Position numbers and translations under genes: made by a program. The notes under the pieces are model-generated. The model saw only the letters and a program-made list of their open reading frames with translations. It was not told where the DNA came from and searched no databases. A DNA stretch of 58,848 nucleotides from JAZDHV01 sp043810355 (GTDB lineage: Archaea > Nanobdellota > Nanobdellia > Woesearchaeales > JAGVYU01). Positions 41,043-50,827 of the stretch are shown here, piece by piece. Numbering within the stretch: the first letter of the stretch is position 1; each line of letters opens with the position of its first letter. The DNA lies in assembly GCA_043810355.1 (NCBI GenBank), contig JBDROB010000047.1, positions 1 to 58,848 on the forward strand. The letters are read 5' to 3'.

Positions 41043-42236
41043 CTAATTTTTCTTTGCAGGCCTATGGTCTACCCTCTCATACCATGGATTATCATTCAGT
41101 TCAAGCAGTGTCTCTAATGCTCCTTGTTTTCTTTTTGCACAATGGTCAAGACCTCTATAAAGCAATTCATCTCTTGCTAGTGCTTTGTCTTGATGATTAC
41201 TTGCTTGTTCATCAAAATAAGCTTCTATAGCTTCTAATCCGTGTAGATTCATTCTTTCGACAAGGTAAGGTACACTCACAGGTACATTTTCTGTTCTGCC
41301 ATGGTCTAGATGCATTATTAGCTGTGCTTCTTCCTTAGGATCTCCTGTACCTTTGCCAGTCATGCCAAATTTCATCTCAATGTCATTAGAACTGATATGC
41401 CCAAACCCTTTAATGATTCCAATGACTTTCTCAGATTGAGTATAATGATATGCAGAGCCAGGGTAAAGTGCATCTATTGTTCCTGTTATATAAATCATAG
41501 GGACATTAATCCCTTCAATAATCTCTTTTGAGCACCATAAGGTTGCAGGTGATGAGACAAATCCTGTTATAAATCCGTCTGAAAACTCATTGAGAATATA
41601 TGGAGTTGCCCAGCCACCTAATGAATATCCTCCTAAAACAGCTTTTTCAAAATCAGCATTTACAAGATTATTTGCTGCATATCCTTTAATTGCTTTTATT
41701 GCAAATCTGCTCTGCTCAAGTCTTTCATTAAAAGCTCTTCCAGCTTCTTCTCCATCCAATCCATTTCCAAACAGATTTTGAATACTGACTTCCCCAAAAA
41801 AATCCATAAGAGCTCTTCTGTCTAGATCAATTGAAAATTTATAGTCATCACCCCTTATCCTCCCTGCATTTGCAAAATCAAAAAAATGAGGTGCAGCTAC
41901 AAAATATCCTCTTCTCGCAAGTCCTTTTAATGTTACAAATGAGCTTATCGGAGATTTTGATAATCCATGCAGAAATATCACTCCTTGTGATTTACCTTCA
42001 TATCCTATAGGAAACCAAAAATCTGTTCTCATCTCCCTGCCATCAGGCATTTCAAAATTTACTTTCTCAAATCCTACTTCATACAGTGGTGTCTGATTTT
42101 GTTCTGCTAGTTGAATATCATTAGATTCCATCCTGTTTCCTTCTGCTACATATCTCTCTCTTTTTGAAGCACACCCTGTTAAAGCTAATGCAGCACAACT
42201 TCTGAGAAAGCCTCTTCTGGTTTGTTCATTGTTCAT
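41043..42236 (-). CDS. Tat-exported alpha/beta hydrolase lipoprotein
   Basis: 397 aa. The signal NEQTRRGFLRSCAALALTGC carries both the twin Arg motif and a lipobox Cys, so it should be exported folded and lipid-anchored. The hydrolase core has GVIFLHGLSKSP (oxyanion), nucleophile GGYSLGGWATP, acid ITGTIDALYPG and His in IKGFGHISSND. It resembles dienelactone hydrolase and PAF-acetylhydrolase relatives. Substrate unknown. It is in a row with two further Tat hydrolases on the same strand, next to the DUF362 gene. Confidence 0.82.
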   Translation of the reverse strand: MNNEQTRRGFLRSCAALALTGCASKRERYVAEGNRMESNDIQLAEQNQTPLYEVGFEKVNFEMPDGREMRTDFWFPIGYEGKSQGVIFLHGLSKSPISSFVTLKGLARRGYFVAAPHFFDFANAGRIRGDDYKFSIDLDRRALMDFFGEVSIQNLFGNGLDGEEAGRAFNERLEQSRFAIKAIKGYAANNLVNADFEKAVLGGYSLGGWATPYILNEFSDGFITGFVSSPATLWCSKEIIEGINVPMIYITGTIDALYPGSAYHYTQSEKVIGIIKGFGHISSNDIEMKFGMTGKGTGDPKEEAQLIMHLDHGRTENVPVSVPYLVERMNLHGLEAIEAYFDEQASNHQDKALARDELLYRGLDHCAKRKQGALETLLELNDNPWYERVDHRPAKKN

Positions 42237-42257
42237 TTTTCATTACCTCATGTGATA

Positions 42258-43172
42258 TTAATCCAATAATCCACCTGCTGTTAATTCAGCAGCTGCTTTT
42301 TCTACTGTATCTCCTTTTGTTCCAGTTGAATACAAGGCAGATACAACTGTTTTATCCTGGTATGCTTGAAATATCCAATTCATTGGGATTGAGTTGCCAC
42401 CTTTTGGATCTGGGTGCAAAATGCTGAAAAATGTCATATCACGCATTGCTTTAACTTGAGCTGGATCAGTAATCACAACTCTTTCACCTACTTGATAACC
42501 ACATTCACAGATTGTGTATGTTTGGATTGCAGCTTCATCTGGAGTTGTCTCAAATCTAACTCTGCTGCCTGCTGCAAAATAATAAACAGTTCTACTTGGA
42601 CCCCACCAAATGTACTTTCGTTTCTCTTTGCTGACAGATCCTCTGAAGTTTTCCCAAGATAATACATGCTCTAAATTATCATAACTTTCCTGATTAAACT
42701 CAACATTTGAGTCTAATTCAGGCCCTAATTTTGGTTTTTTTTCTTTTTGAAATCTTTTTGCATCGCTTAAAAATCCTCGACTATCACTGGTTATTAATTC
42801 ATTTGTCAAATCCTTACCTGTTAAAACAGTTTGAATTTCGTATTGAATCTTTTGTTTTTTTAATTTATCAAATAACTCTTGTTTACTGAGTCCCTCAGGA
42901 AGGCTTTCCCACCATTCTTTTTCAACTCTTAATCTTCCTGTAACAACAGGGATTGCACCCCAGCATGCATAAACATCAATCTCAGTTAATATTTTGTATT
43001 CTATATTCCTTTTGTCAAAATCTTCCTGAGTAATTTTTTCAAATTCTGATTTAGTTTCCTGTGCAGCAGCAGATGCTGAATTTTGCATTGCCAAATATTC
43101 TAATCCAACTAAACCTGCAGCAATGGCTGGAAGCTGCATAAATTGTCTTCTAGATTGTTTCATCTTAATCAA
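42258..43172 (-). CDS. Tat-exported hypothetical protein, 304 aa
   Basis: The N-terminus KMKQSRRQFMQLPAIAAGLV is a Tat signal with an AXA-like end (SASAAAQE). The mature part is soluble, with two CxC-like cysteines (YTICECGYQVGE) and a domain of unknown fold rich in Glu and Lys. Its start overlaps the stop of the upstream hydrolase by four bases, so the two are coupled. No family recognised. Confidence 0.7.
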   Translation of the reverse strand: MIKMKQSRRQFMQLPAIAAGLVGLEYLAMQNSASAAAQETKSEFEKITQEDFDKRNIEYKILTEIDVYACWGAIPVVTGRLRVEKEWWESLPEGLSKQELFDKLKKQKIQYEIQTVLTGKDLTNELITSDSRGFLSDAKRFQKEKKPKLGPELDSNVEFNQESYDNLEHVLSWENFRGSVSKEKRKYIWWGPSRTVYYFAAGSRVRFETTPDEAAIQTYTICECGYQVGERVVITDPAQVKAMRDMTFFSILHPDPKGGNSIPMNWIFQAYQDKTVVSALYSTGTKGDTVEKAAAELTAGGLLD

Positions 43173-44407
43173 TACCTCACCAAATTTTTCACAAAATCAT
43201 TTTGTTTTAACAGATCTAGCCTGTCATAGCCACTTCTGTCTCTTTCAATACAAGCGGTTATAAATGCAGAAGTTGCTTCAATCATTATCTGTGCTTTTTC
43301 AGAACTATGGTCTAAGTCTCTTTTATAATGTCTGAGCAGTCTGATTCCATCCATTGGATTCATGCTTGGCAATTCAATATCTTCTCCACAATTGCTTAAA
43401 TCAACTGCTTCCATTGGCTTTTCTCTCGTTCCTACATCAGGATAATCTTCAAAAAACCTGCTGCTGTCAAAACCATCTTCTCCTTTTCGCAGATATTTTT
43501 TCCCTATTCCAGAATCATAAAACGCTTTGAATGCAGGCCCAAAATGCCCATAATCGTCAATATTTAGAAATACTCTCTCCCCTCTAGCATGACGAAACCT
43601 GGATTCAACATGTTCTTCAAGTATGTCATCTCCACCAGTAGAAACAAAGATTGGCTTTCTGATCCTTCTCATCTCTCTATCTGAATACCATTGCATTGAT
43701 GGTGTTATACAGATTGCAGCGACATAATCATCATAATCTTGTTGGATGAGATGCAATGATGTCAGACCACCTAATGACTGCCCAGCAATAATCAGATTAT
43801 CCATATCTAATCTGCCTTTTAATCCTTTTACATGATTATTGACATATGAAGCAATATTTTTCAAAGCCCTATGTTCTCTCAATCTGTGATTGATTAACAG
43901 ATGGTCATAAAACTCCTCTTCACTTATTGGCCCTTTTATAACTCTCTTTTTCAGCACATTCCATAATCTTTTTGAAAATTCTGACCAGTCTGGATGGATA
44001 CCTCCTCTGAATATTCCAGAGTCCATGCTGTCAAGAATCAGGATATCATTGTGGTTTGCAACAACCACAATATATCCTCTCTTAGCCCAGGCAGATGCCA
44101 TATGCTCTTGACTGTCTGCTCTCAAGAAAAATCCTGGTGAATAAAGGATGACTTTAGATGGTTCTTCTTTGTCAAGAGGATAATATATCCTGGTTTCAAG
44201 TTCTTCTTCAAGTGTGCTTACACAAAATTTGCCTTTCTTCACACCAACCTTATAGACATCATCGTAGGTTTTTCCAGCAAACACCCTGTCTTTTGCTTCA
44301 AACATCTCAATTGCTTGCTCTAAGGTAATCCCAGGATTATCTGCACTAGCTGCTATCGCAGATCCTCCTAAGAATCCAATCATCTCAAATAAACTTCTTC
44401 TTTTCAT
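43169..44407 (-). CDS. Tat-like exported alpha/beta hydrolase
   Basis: 412 aa. The N-terminus MKRRSLFEMIGFLGGSAIAA is a short twin-Arg-type signal. Catalytic parts are VILYSPGFFLRAD, nucleophile IIAGQSLGGLTSLH, acid STGGDDILEEH and His IDDYGHFGPAF. The C-terminal helix bundle has IMIEATSAFITACIERD. It belongs to the same broad family as its neighbours at 41043 and 44408 but is not a recent duplicate. It starts one base before the stop of the upstream gene (ATTTAAT). Confidence 0.8.
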   Translation of the reverse strand: MKRRSLFEMIGFLGGSAIAASADNPGITLEQAIEMFEAKDRVFAGKTYDDVYKVGVKKGKFCVSTLEEELETRIYYPLDKEEPSKVILYSPGFFLRADSQEHMASAWAKRGYIVVVANHNDILILDSMDSGIFRGGIHPDWSEFSKRLWNVLKKRVIKGPISEEEFYDHLLINHRLREHRALKNIASYVNNHVKGLKGRLDMDNLIIAGQSLGGLTSLHLIQQDYDDYVAAICITPSMQWYSDREMRRIRKPIFVSTGGDDILEEHVESRFRHARGERVFLNIDDYGHFGPAFKAFYDSGIGKKYLRKGEDGFDSSRFFEDYPDVGTREKPMEAVDLSNCGEDIELPSMNPMDGIRLLRHYKRDLDHSSEKAQIMIEATSAFITACIERDRSGYDRLDLLKQNDFVKNLVRY

Positions 44408-45586
44408 TTAATCCTCATGGTACTTAATAAAACTATTTTGCCTTACCAAAAATTGGTCTGTCCAGATATCCTGCAAATTGATCAGTGCTTCAAGATTGTT
44501 TTTCAACATTCCATCCAACATATCATGCACGTATTTTTGGATTATTGGCCCTGTATAGCTGTGAGCCTCTGCCTGTGCAGGCATTGTTCCGTCAAATAGG
44601 GCTAGTAAAGGCCCTTTTTGTGCATCTGCTTTTTCATGCTGCAATTGCTCTAAGATATCCATGATAGATGAGCAGAATGAATAATGTCCTGCATTTGCAA
44701 CAGTCAAAAAATAATGGGTATTAGCAACATTTTCAACCCCTAATACCTGTTCATAAGGCAGAATTGAGAATTTTCTGTCATCAGCATCACCCACTATCCA
44801 CATTGTTGGCTTCATCTGTCCAATCTGAGATAACCATCCGCTTGCTGGAGCCTGGCAGATGGCGAATTTGATTGAATCATCCCATTTTCCTTCAATATGC
44901 CTTTGGTAACTCAATGGGCTTCCTCCTTTGTTACAGACACCTACACCATATCCTCCTAATGAATGTCCGATCATCCCGATATTGTTCATATCAGCTTTGT
45001 TTCCATATTCACCTGCAACTTTTTCCAAAGCCAATGCAATATCTCTGACCCTGTAATCAAAACCATTGCCAATTATCTCCATGATCTGATTATTGACTGC
45101 ATCATCTTCATGAAATCTTCTTCCATCTAATCCTGTGTCAAATATCCACATAGCGCATTGAACAGGATCATTGATGTCTAATCCAGCCTGTGAAAGTTGA
45201 TCAGCCAAATTAGTCAGTTTATTGATTGCTCCAAACAAATCCAAAGAAAATGGCAGGAATGATGTTCCCATATTGATATAATCATAATGTTCAGGGGCAA
45301 CAACAAAATAACCTTTTCTTGCTATATCAAGTAAATGAGATTCATATATTCTTACACCTCCTGAGAATCCATGAGAAAACAGGACAGTAGGAGAATTAAC
45401 GCAATCCTTGTGATAATATACGCTTATTGGAAGTCCAAAAATGTTATCTCCACCAGGATATTGAACTGTAAATTTCTCCCTAAACACATCTCCAAATGGC
45501 TTTCTGCAGTTTGCACCAGATGTTGTGAGTCCAATGCCTAATGCTAGTGATGATCTTTGAAAAAACTCTCTCCTGTTCATTCTCAT
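44408..45586 (-). CDS. Tat-exported alpha/beta hydrolase
   Basis: 392 aa. The signal MNRREFFQRSSLALGIGLTT is a Tat motif, and GANC could be a lipobox. The core has PTVLFSHGFSGGVR (oxyanion), nucleophile IGMIGHSLGGYGVG, acid WIVGDADDRKF and His VANAGHYSFCS. This spacing matches PAF-acetylhydrolase-like and chlorophyllase-like esterases. It is the first of four tightly packed genes read leftwards to 41043. Confidence 0.82.
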   Translation of the reverse strand: MRMNRREFFQRSSLALGIGLTTSGANCRKPFGDVFREKFTVQYPGGDNIFGLPISVYYHKDCVNSPTVLFSHGFSGGVRIYESHLLDIARKGYFVVAPEHYDYINMGTSFLPFSLDLFGAINKLTNLADQLSQAGLDINDPVQCAMWIFDTGLDGRRFHEDDAVNNQIMEIIGNGFDYRVRDIALALEKVAGEYGNKADMNNIGMIGHSLGGYGVGVCNKGGSPLSYQRHIEGKWDDSIKFAICQAPASGWLSQIGQMKPTMWIVGDADDRKFSILPYEQVLGVENVANTHYFLTVANAGHYSFCSSIMDILEQLQHEKADAQKGPLLALFDGTMPAQAEAHSYTGPIIQKYVHDMLDGMLKNNLEALINLQDIWTDQFLVRQNSFIKYHED

Positions 45587-45661
45587 TAGGAATAAAAATT
45601 CTATTTAAAAACATTTATGTTTTAGAAGTTTAGTTAATATGAAATTCATATCGCAGGACAA

Positions 45662-46090
45662 TTATTCATTAAGAACAAGATCATCAATACTTGCTTTTCC
45701 TATGTATTTAAAGACAAACTTCTCAGGAGTCACTTTCTTGACCCTGAACATGTATGCTGTATCCTCAGTCATTACACAGATATCTTCAGATGAGACAGGA
45801 TAATCACGCCTTCTCATAGTCCTGTCTGAGCCTGCTGATGCACCTTTACTCCAAGGCACCCAAAAAGAGGTTGTCAAGGAAAAATCATCATTCTCTATTC
45901 CATTATACCTTAATTCAAAATCAAATAGCTCAATATAATTTCCAGCACTTAACTTTATGGTATGATTTCTCCAATATTGGTCTTCAGTCCTTGCATTGCT
46001 TACACAAGCAGCTAGCCCGCCTATAGCTGATCCACCTGTTGCTGTAAATCCAGCTGCTCTTTTCAGGAATTGTCTTCTTGATATGTCCAT
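45662..46090 (-). CDS. Tat-signal lipoprotein, 142 aa
   Basis: MDISRRQFLKRAAGFTATGG is a model Tat signal, and IGGLAAC is the lipobox. About 105 mature residues are beta-rich (NYIELFDFELRYNGI; AYMFRVKKVTPEKFVFKYIG). No family recognised; an accessory or binding protein of the exported hydrolases is possible. It is separated by 75 bp from the hydrolase gene downstream. Confidence 0.7.
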   Translation of the reverse strand: MDISRRQFLKRAAGFTATGGSAIGGLAACVSNARTEDQYWRNHTIKLSAGNYIELFDFELRYNGIENDDFSLTTSFWVPWSKGASAGSDRTMRRRDYPVSSEDICVMTEDTAYMFRVKKVTPEKFVFKYIGKASIDDLVLNE

Positions 46091-46141
46091 AACATACTGA
46101 AAAGCAGGAAAATAATATAAATTTTGCTATAATAAGGTTGT

Positions 46142-47494
46142 TCACTTGCTATTATCAACAAAGTAAAACATATCAGCGCCTGAATGAGTAGGCAATGGTA
46201 TTTCCAATTCTTTGTGAGTGAATATCCCATATTCTGGGAATAGCTTATACATGCCAGGCTTATGCCATCCTCCAACTCTTATAAGATGGACAGGATAAGG
46301 ACAAGGCTTATCACCGCTTATATGATGCATGATTTCATCAACCAATATCACATTACGATCATCAAGGATCTCGTCAAACATACGAGAAAAACTTTCAAAA
46401 CCAGGTCTTTCAAAAACTTTCTTAATTCTTGCAATCTCATCTTCTGCATTGCCTGAACTAAAAGAATTGCTTGTAAATAATCCCATAGAATAGAGAGAAG
46501 GTGCATTAGTAATTTGAAAAACTCCCATTTTTGCCATGAGGTTTATTGTTTCCCAAGAGATTCCTTCATAAGTGCCGACTGCACTAAAACTTTCCAGCCA
46601 GTAAACAGGAATATCCCTGTTTTCACATAAAACTTCCATTGGAGGACTATTATAATTCATTCCAGCCTGAAGAACCCTTCTTGAATAAATGAAAGGCTTT
46701 AATAATGGATTAGGCATCCTTTTATTTAACCCTTCACTAAGCATGCAATCAATTTCAATTGAGTCAAGCAATCTTTCTGCTGCTATAGACGAACTTCTAT
46801 TATATATGTGAGATTCACCAACCAAGATCATCTCACTCTTATGCCCCTCGTGTTCAAGAGTGCATTGTGTGGCTGAAATATTGACTTTGTCAGGATAGAA
46901 TGTTTGGTCTTCTTCAGGCCTGGCTGAATAATGTCCGTAGCAAAGAATGCTTGCAAGCATAAAGCTTACTGTGAAGATCTCAACTCTTCTCTGTAATCTT
47001 TCAAATGAGTCTATGCTTTTTCTTGGTGCACCTTTGACCCAATCAACAACACTTTTTCCAAGATTACGATAATAGTTATCAGCATTAGTCAGTCTTTGGT
47101 CTAAAGAGCCTGGCTTTAGGAAAGCCTTAAATGCTTCCCAATGGGGTTGAACAAAAGCTTTGCATGGCAATCTTAAGATTTCATAACCTAATGAAATGAG
47201 ATTTGTCACAGATGCAGCAATTCCATATTTTGGTTCAATAGTCATTGCAGCCAATGTCACAGGAATTGCTAACCTGTAGACAGTCTGTCTGTACACATCA
47301 TCCATGAATGTGACATCAGAAATATCTCTAGTAACCCATTTTCTTATCCTGGTAGGCATCATGAAAGGGAATGTGGCAGAATTGTAAATGGCATTTGAAA
47401 TCAATCCAGTGTAATGGGCAGCTCTTTTTAATGCTCTTCTTTTTTTGCTTTCAGAAACTACAATCTTTTCTAAATCAATATCATCAAAACCCAT
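46142..47494 (-). CDS. Membrane protein with TraB/ChaN-like domain
   Basis: 450 aa from MGFDDIDLEKIV, where a TTTAAATTA box lies about 26 bp upstream. Hydrophobic segments at about 80-110 and 180-200 anchor it. The C-terminal half begins with MILVGESHIYNRSSS, resembling the GxxH motif of TraB/PrgY and ChaN-type proteins, and later has VILVDEIMHHISG and VHLIRVGGWHKPGMYKL, which supplies the second His. A metalloprotease- or haem-type activity has been proposed for those families. The assignment is tentative. Confidence 0.5.
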   Translation of the reverse strand: MGFDDIDLEKIVVSESKKRRALKRAAHYTGLISNAIYNSATFPFMMPTRIRKWVTRDISDVTFMDDVYRQTVYRLAIPVTLAAMTIEPKYGIAASVTNLISLGYEILRLPCKAFVQPHWEAFKAFLKPGSLDQRLTNADNYYRNLGKSVVDWVKGAPRKSIDSFERLQRRVEIFTVSFMLASILCYGHYSARPEEDQTFYPDKVNISATQCTLEHEGHKSEMILVGESHIYNRSSSIAAERLLDSIEIDCMLSEGLNKRMPNPLLKPFIYSRRVLQAGMNYNSPPMEVLCENRDIPVYWLESFSAVGTYEGISWETINLMAKMGVFQITNAPSLYSMGLFTSNSFSSGNAEDEIARIKKVFERPGFESFSRMFDEILDDRNVILVDEIMHHISGDKPCPYPVHLIRVGGWHKPGMYKLFPEYGIFTHKELEIPLPTHSGADMFYFVDNSK

Positions 47495-47636
47495 ATATAG
47501 AAACTTTAACACATGTAATTTAAAGATTCCCTTTTTGCATCTATTATGACACCATATCTATATTTTATGCCAATGTTTTAATTGGTATTTTCTATAAAAA
47601 CAAATTTATATAAATGATTTGGATAAATGTTGGACA

Positions 47637-49217
47637 ATGAAGAGGGGTGACATCTTTTCAAGGAGGACACTTCTAAAGGCAGCAGTAGCTTTAGCTGCAG
47701 GGACTAATCTGAATTGTCCTGTAAATAATCAATTTATCGGTTATGGATCAGATTCATTCACATTGCCTGAAATAATTGACTTGAATCAATCTGAAGCTGA
47801 AGTTCTGGATTATTTTAGGCAGGTTTTTGAAATAGGATTAGAAAGTTTGAGGTTTGGTGACATCCATGCTCATACAAATTATTCTTTCTTGTCAGAATTA
47901 TGTGGTTTAACTGATCAAACACCTATTTATGGTCCTGACCTTGCTCTACAGCATGCAAAGGATTGCGGTCTTGATTTTATTGCATTGACAGAAAATGCTG
48001 AGATGCAGAATATTGCTGCAATCACAAATATTGCAAAAAATTTAAGTGATCAAAGAGTCATAGCTAAACTTAGAGAGTACCATGCTGAAAAATTAAATCC
48101 AGTTGAGATACTTGAAAGGTTGGAATGTGATTTTAGAGAAAAGAGTATTGGAAGTGTTTTAGGATTATCCACTTGGAGAAATGAGATTGAATGGAACAAT
48201 TATCATAATTCAAGAGGTATAATTGCTTTTAATGCTTTTGAATATACAAACACTGTTAATCTTCCAATAATAGGTTCTAGAGAAGCATTTGGCCATAGAA
48301 TAGCATTATTTAGAGATATTGAACAAGATAGAGTGCCATGGAATCCGATTGGAGCTTCATGGATTGCATCACAGATATTTCAGGCAGAATATGCGCACAC
48401 TGGAAGAGATCTTCATAATATGTTGAGCAGTTATGAAGGAAGGGTAATTACAATACCTCATGCAGTTGCAAAGATTGGAGATACTGATACACTAAATCAA
48501 AGCGGAGGCCCTCAGGATCATAGGCTTGATCTTAATTATTTAAATAAAAGATTTGATAGAGGTGTTGAGATATTCAGCAAATGGGGGAATTTTATGGGTC
48601 CTGCACCTCGTGGCTATCCTGGAGCAGGCCAAGAAGAATTATTCTTTTACACTAGAGGTATAGCTGATCCAATAACAATTAGGTCATTCCTTCATCAGGG
48701 ATGGTGTGTTAATGGTGATTTAAATTTTGCACTTAGTTTTTTTGGAGGAACAGATGGTCATACTGGTGACCCTGCCTCTCCGGTTTATCCTTCTTGCATG
48801 ATGTATTGCCCTGGATCTGTTACAGGTGTTGTTGCAAAACACCTTACAAGAGGAGAGGTTTTTGATGGCATGTTTGATGGCCATACAATTGTAACAACTA
48901 CATCTGCCTCTAATAAGAGAATTCCTATGCTGATGGCTGTCAGGACTAAACGCAATGATCATATCAATGATCATATTATGGGAGATCAAGGAGTCCATGA
49001 TGGTCATGTTGTGCTGAATGTAGTGGCTGATAGGGATGTGACTCAATTGGAGTTGGTGGTGGATGGAGGAGTGGCAGGTACTTTTGCCGGAAATCATCTA
49101 AGAGCGGATATTTCTCTACCTCAAGGAAATCATTTTGTCTATGCCAGAGCTGTTTCTTTTGATAGTGAAAAGAAATATACTTGGACCTCTCCTGTTTATC
49201 TGAGATCAAGTAATTAG
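47637..49217 (+). CDS. Tat-exported PHP-type metallohydrolase (DUF3604-like)
   Basis: 526 aa from MKRGDIFSRRTLLKAAV, a Tat signal; the TATA ATTTATATAA lies 27 bp before ATG 47637. Metal-binding blocks are FGDIHAHTNYSFLSE near residue 75, GLDFIALTENAEM near 110, VITIPHAVAKIG, and FFGGTDGHTGDPAS near 370, the usual order of PHP/DUF3604 proteins. A C-terminal beta-sandwich (QLELVVDGGVAGTFAGN) closes it. Likely an exported phosphoesterase or hydrolase. It diverges from the leftward Tat cluster. Confidence 0.8.
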   Translation: MKRGDIFSRRTLLKAAVALAAGTNLNCPVNNQFIGYGSDSFTLPEIIDLNQSEAEVLDYFRQVFEIGLESLRFGDIHAHTNYSFLSELCGLTDQTPIYGPDLALQHAKDCGLDFIALTENAEMQNIAAITNIAKNLSDQRVIAKLREYHAEKLNPVEILERLECDFREKSIGSVLGLSTWRNEIEWNNYHNSRGIIAFNAFEYTNTVNLPIIGSREAFGHRIALFRDIEQDRVPWNPIGASWIASQIFQAEYAHTGRDLHNMLSSYEGRVITIPHAVAKIGDTDTLNQSGGPQDHRLDLNYLNKRFDRGVEIFSKWGNFMGPAPRGYPGAGQEELFFYTRGIADPITIRSFLHQGWCVNGDLNFALSFFGGTDGHTGDPASPVYPSCMMYCPGSVTGVVAKHLTRGEVFDGMFDGHTIVTTTSASNKRIPMLMAVRTKRNDHINDHIMGDQGVHDGHVVLNVVADRDVTQLELVVDGGVAGTFAGNHLRADISLPQGNHFVYARAVSFDSEKKYTWTSPVYLRSSN

Positions 49218-49283
49218 ATATAATCTATAAACTCTACAACCTAAATATTTATATACAAAAACATAGTATATTATTTTTTTAAA

Positions 49284-50792
49284 ATGAGTGTTGACTTTAC
49301 AGGCAAGGACATTATTTCTATATATGATCTGACAAAGGAAGATATTGAGTTTCTTATAAGGAAGACTGAGGAGTTTCGCAAGAAAGAGCTTGCAAATGAG
49401 AGATATTCTTCAGGATTAAAAAATAAGAAATTAGGATTGCTCTTTTTCGAAGACTCAACAAGGACAAAGAAGAGCTTTGACACTGCAATGGAAGAGCAGG
49501 GGGGCATTGTCTATGATCTCAATATCCAGACTTCTTCAATAAAAAAGCATGAATCTGTGAGAGATACTATTTTAATGGCTCTTACCCATCATAATGACTG
49601 CTTGGTCATGCGGCACAGCAAGGATGGCTCTGTCCAATGGGCTGCAGATGTAGCCAATATTCCAGTGATCAATGGAGGTGATGGAAAGAACCAGCACCCT
49701 ACACAGACAATGCTTGATTTGGTGACAATCCATCAGATATTAGGCAGGCTTGATAATATATCAATTGGTTTTGGTGGTGACTTGAAATATGGCAGGACTG
49801 CACATTCATTGCCAATAGGCTTGTCCCATTTTGATAATGTGACTTTGCACCTTGCAGCACCTGAAGAGCTGCAGATGCCGCAGGAATTGGTATCAAACCT
49901 GGAGAAAAGAGGCATGAAAATAGTCAATCATGACAACTTGATCGATGCCCTTAAGAGTGTTGATGTCTTTTACCAGACAAGGCCTCAGATTGAGCGCATG
50001 AACATAAAAGAGCCTTCTATGATATATCAGATGATGGAAAAGTGGAAGATCACTCCAGAAGTGTTGGAATATATTCCAGATGGCAAAATAATGCATCCTT
50101 TGCCTATTGACAGCCATCTTGAGGAGATAAGTTTTGCAGTTGCTTTTTCTCCTCAGCAGTTTTATTATGAGCAGGCTCATAATGGTGTTTTGCTGAGAAA
50201 AGCATTGATCCATTCAATCTTATATCAAAAAGATCCTGTGCATTTTTCTGGGGACCTTTCTGATGTTAAGCCATCCATTGGAGAAAACAAAGTTTTTAGG
50301 GAATTGACAACTTTGTCAAGAAAAGACACTTTCATTGATCTTATCAAGAATGGCATTGTGATTGACCATCTTGAGCCTGGCTCTTCACTTGATGTATTGA
50401 ATCAGCTTAATCTTTTGGAAAGGGGCTGGTCTGTTTTTATTGGCAATAATATCATAAGCAGGGATACAGGCAAAAGGAAAGATATGATAAAGATCATTGG
50501 AGGAAAACTGAGTGAAAGGGATCTCAAGCAGATGGCAATAATCTCTCCAGATGTCACAATCAATGAGATCAAGGAAGGGATTGTCATGAGAAAATATCAG
50601 GTATTGATATGTGGGAATGAGAACTGCATATCAAGGGTTATCACAGAAGATGTCCCTCCAAGATTTTATATTGAGGAAAAATACAACAACAAGATCAGGT
50701 GCAGGTATTGCCAGTCAGGCTATAACCGGCAGATTCCCTATGTTTCAGAAGAGGACAAGGACAAGTTTTTCTCTATGCTAGAAAAAAAGTAA
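49284..50792 (+). CDS. pyrBI: Aspartate carbamoyltransferase, catalytic-regulatory fusion
   Basis: 502 aa. Residues 1-335 are the catalytic chain: carbamoyl-phosphate loop FFEDSTRTKKSF, NGGDGKNQHPTQTMLDL, FGGDLKYGRTAHSL and KIMHPLPIDSHLEEI. Residues 345-502 are the regulatory chain: IKNGIVIDHLEPGSSLDVLN, then the zinc site CGNENC and CRYCQ. It makes carbamoyl-aspartate for pyrimidines under nucleotide feedback. In most archaea PyrB and PyrI are separate; fusions are known, e.g. in Thermotoga. The HPLPxxxEI region is slightly altered. A TATA (ATATTTATATAC) precedes it by about 30 bp. Confidence 0.93.
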   Translation: MSVDFTGKDIISIYDLTKEDIEFLIRKTEEFRKKELANERYSSGLKNKKLGLLFFEDSTRTKKSFDTAMEEQGGIVYDLNIQTSSIKKHESVRDTILMALTHHNDCLVMRHSKDGSVQWAADVANIPVINGGDGKNQHPTQTMLDLVTIHQILGRLDNISIGFGGDLKYGRTAHSLPIGLSHFDNVTLHLAAPEELQMPQELVSNLEKRGMKIVNHDNLIDALKSVDVFYQTRPQIERMNIKEPSMIYQMMEKWKITPEVLEYIPDGKIMHPLPIDSHLEEISFAVAFSPQQFYYEQAHNGVLLRKALIHSILYQKDPVHFSGDLSDVKPSIGENKVFRELTTLSRKDTFIDLIKNGIVIDHLEPGSSLDVLNQLNLLERGWSVFIGNNIISRDTGKRKDMIKIIGGKLSERDLKQMAIISPDVTINEIKEGIVMRKYQVLICGNENCISRVITEDVPPRFYIEEKYNNKIRCRYCQSGYNRQIPYVSEEDKDKFFSMLEKK

Positions 50793-50800
50793 GAGGAGTT

Positions 50801-50819
50801 CTTGCACAACTAGTGCAAG
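50801..50819. terminator. Hairpin between convergent pyrBI and lrp genes
   Basis: CTTGCAC and GTGCAAG are perfect arms around AACTA, 9 bp after the pyrBI stop and 9 bp before the end of the convergent Lrp gene. It may help end transcription from both sides. Confidence 0.4.
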
Positions 50820-50827
50820 GGCATTGG

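Noticed and set aside
48720..49209. His- and Ser-rich minus-strand ORFs inside the PHP gene
   Set aside because: They are antisense to a well-supported metallohydrolase and have the composition of a complement frame.
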